Shown here piece after piece: positions 62,696 through 64,000 of a stretch of 64,000 nt of DNA (within the stretch, counting starts at the first letter, position 1; each line of letters starts with the position of its first letter). A model generated the notes under the pieces. That model was not told where the DNA came from and made no database searches. It saw only the letters and a list, made by a program, of their open reading frames with translations. The stretch lies in contig NZ_VISM01000001.1 in the NCBI RefSeq assembly GCF_007827455.1, forward strand, positions 682,001 through 746,000, read 5' to 3'. A program made the position numbers and the translations under genes. The stretch is from Lutibacter sp. Hel_I_33_5 (GTDB lineage Bacteria; Bacteroidota; Bacteroidia; Flavobacteriales; Flavobacteriaceae).

Positions 62696-63577
62696 ATGAA
62701 AATTTTCAAACAAGTAACAGCAAATAATATTGGATTAACTCCTTATCCATTTAAGAAAGAATTGGCTATGGAAGCTTATTTGATTGAAAACGAAGAAATA
62801 CTTATTTTAGACAAAGATAACTTTACTGAAGTAGCTGTTCTTGACGAGGAAATTGCTTTAAAAAAAGGAAGAAGAAACAGAGATGGGCGAATCGATATTT
62901 TGACATCATACGGAGCAGAATATTTAAGCATAATAGAACTAAAACTAAATCAGATTGACGAATCAACATTAAATCAACTTGAAAGTTATTTAGACCAAAA
63001 AGAACAAATATTAGAGATTGGAAATTACTGGGAAGCAGATGTAAAACCTAAATGGATTGGTGTAATGGTGGGGACATCAATTAGTGCTGATTTACAAGAA
63101 AGACTAAATAAAGGCTATAAATACAAAGACATAATACCAATTGCTGGAATTGTACTGAATAGATATCGTAGTACTGATAACAATATTTTTGTTGTTTCTG
63201 ATACATATTTCTCTTATAAATATTCTGAAAAAGATTATTCCAAATTTTTATATAAAAACAAGGTGTTTAATAAGGCAAGATTGGTAAATGAGATTGTTAG
63301 AGAATATGTGGATTTAAATCCTACGACAACATTCTCTAAATTAAAAGAGATATTTCCAAAGCAAATTCAAGGGAGTTTTGGAGTTTTTGACAAACTATCA
63401 AGAGCAGAAGAAATCTATAACAATTGGGGGCATAAAAGACATTATATCAAGTCGACAGAAACAATACATTTAGCTGATGGAGAAATAATCGCAACTTGCA
63501 ATCAATGGAATCCACATAATACTTCTGACTTTATTGACAACGCTAAAAAGCTAGGTTATAACATTGAAATAAAATAA
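62696..63577 (+). CDS. PD-(D/E)XK nuclease-like protein
   Basis: The 293-residue protein has a nuclease-like core. Glu26 in AMEAYLIEN is followed by Asp67 in DGRIDIL and the E-x-K pair Glu81/Lys83 in SIIELKLNQID, matching the PD-(D/E)XK pattern of NucS-, DUF91- and restriction-type enzymes. The C-terminal part (about 190-293) may be a DNA-binding region (TTFSKLKEIFPKQIQGSFGVF). No methyltransferase or partner gene is next to it. It sits alone between structured inverted repeats, in an accessory patch, so a mobile or defence role is plausible but unproven. Confidence 0.7.
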   Translation: MKIFKQVTANNIGLTPYPFKKELAMEAYLIENEEILILDKDNFTEVAVLDEEIALKKGRRNRDGRIDILTSYGAEYLSIIELKLNQIDESTLNQLESYLDQKEQILEIGNYWEADVKPKWIGVMVGTSISADLQERLNKGYKYKDIIPIAGIVLNRYRSTDNNIFVVSDTYFSYKYSEKDYSKFLYKNKVFNKARLVNEIVREYVDLNPTTTFSKLKEIFPKQIQGSFGVFDKLSRAEEIYNNWGHKRHYIKSTETIHLADGEIIATCNQWNPHNTSDFIDNAKKLGYNIEIK

Positions 63578-63583
63578 AGAAAT

Positions 63584-63774
63584 GCTAACAATATATAAAT
63601 AACATAGGGCATTTGTGCTTAACCGAAAGGTATGTGAATATTAACTAAGTACGCTAAATATAAAATTTGACGTTTATAGTAAAAAAGATAAAAGCAAAAT
63701 ATTATACTTGACTTAGTACCAAACCGAAACGCATTACTTATCACCTGCCCTACGTTTCTTAGCCAAACGTTAGC
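63584..63774. repeat. large nested inverted repeat after the nuclease-like gene (attC-like layout)
   Basis: Three ordered pairs of arms: GCTAAC (63584-63589) with GTTAGC (63769-63774), TAGGGCA (63605-63611) with TGCCCTA (63746-63752), and ACTAAGT (63644-63650) with ACTTAGT (63711-63717). All are perfect and nested, so the 191-base segment can fold as one long hairpin. Between the stop of the nuclease gene and the MFS gene nothing else is seen. Confidence 0.65.
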
Positions 63775-63789
63775 GAAAAATTAAAATAA

Positions 63790-64000
63790 TTACACTTTTC
63801 TTGCTTTAAATCTCCCATAAAACAGAATATATCCATAACAAAGAATTGTTAAGATAAACGCTGTTTTAAAACCAAAACCATCTATTAAACTTCCAAAAGC
63901 AAAAGGTATAATTGCGCCACCAACAATTGCCATACAAAGTAAACCAGAAGCTTGTGCTTTTAAATCTCCTAATCCTTCTAAAGACAATGTAAAAATTGTT
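63790..64000 (-). CDS. sugar MFS transporter, FucP/GluP-like (N-terminal part outside window)
   Basis: The C-terminal 69 codons are present and the frame stays open to the right edge (TIFTLSLEGLGDLKAQASG ...). GLGDLKAQASGLLCMAIVGGAIIPFAFGSL-like residues with two hydrophobic helices match the end of the fucose/glucose-galactose proton symporters of the MFS. The peptide ends GRFKARKV. The sugar cannot be told from this part. Its gene ends 16 bases from the GTTAGC arm of the inverted repeat, so the cassette-like patch abuts a core gene. Confidence 0.88.
   Translation of the reverse strand, partial: TIFTLSLEGLGDLKAQASGLLCMAIVGGAIIPFAFGSLIDGFGFKTAFILTILCYGYILFYGRFKARKV

Noticed and set aside
1..64000. 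tRNA, rRNA, CRISPR arrays, prophage genes, transposases and integrases
   Set aside because: No cloverleaf, conserved rRNA segment, regular spaced repeats or recombinase motifs were recognised by reading; a tRNAscan, CRISPR and IS search would be needed to exclude short or decayed copies.

Overview
The window is a low-GC, gene-dense stretch of chromosome from a member of the Flavobacteriaceae (Bacteroidota), most like a marine genus such as Polaribacter or Tenacibaculum. The genus is an inference. Supporting signs are type IX secretion (T9SS type A) C-terminal tails on two secreted proteins, the bacillithiol enzyme BshC, menaquinone genes, lineage-restricted small families (DUF4295 after L28-L33, DUF5606 between def and mazG, DUF4199), a compact Bacteroidetes-type SRP RNA, and more than twenty promoter boxes of the TAnnTTTG type. 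Several of these boxes have a TTG about 19-21 bases upstream.

Layout. 1-5.1 kb: a cut YkgJ-type cysteine-cluster gene, argS, an orphan secreted protein, lpd and a small LysM protein. 5.2-9.3 kb: a TPR histidine kinase/response regulator pair, an orphan membrane protein and rlmF. 9.6-15.6 kb: bshC, an M14 peptidase, a small barrel-like protein and rimO. 15.7-21.3 kb: an unusual potassium-channel-like protein, ftsY, the rpmB-rpmG-DUF4295 ribosomal operon, cinA and an FAH-family enzyme. 21.3-27.3 kb: menB, a degenerate esterase-fold protein, an S1-domain protein, menD, a small transaldolase, an SDR and the SRP RNA ffs. 27.5-33.6 kb: DUF4199, a GT2, a phosphohexomutase, an ABC exporter and a GT4. 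33.6-37.2 kb (minus): CCA-adding/HD enzyme, threonylcarbamoyl-AMP synthase, GT2 and dapD. 37.3-42.8 kb (plus): ruvX-def-DUF5606-mazG-GT4-SDR, nearly all touching or overlapping, then an outer-membrane barrel. 42.9-50.1 kb: lon with a structured leader, a secreted beta-helix protein, and a sigma factor/anti-sigma operon ending in two repeat-rich surface proteins. 50.2-61.2 kb: GlmU-like protein, T9SS CxxCH protein, two small envelope proteins, carB, rpmH, a lipoprotein, an OMP remnant, pyrG and yidC. 61.2-64.0 kb: an Asp/Asn hydroxylase-like protein, then an accessory patch with a small membrane protein and a PD-(D/E)XK nuclease-like protein flanked by nested inverted repeats, and the end of a sugar MFS transporter.

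Most of the window is core housekeeping: translation, nucleotide and cell-wall metabolism, membrane insertion and proteolysis. The least ordinary parts are the cassette-like patch at 62.0-63.8 kb, dispersed palindromic repeats that have entered bshC and menD in frame, the extracytoplasmic-domain pore protein at 15.7 kb, the sigma/anti-sigma/DYG-repeat operon at 47.2 kb and the hairpins in the lon leader. No rRNA, tRNA, CRISPR array, prophage or transposase was recognised.
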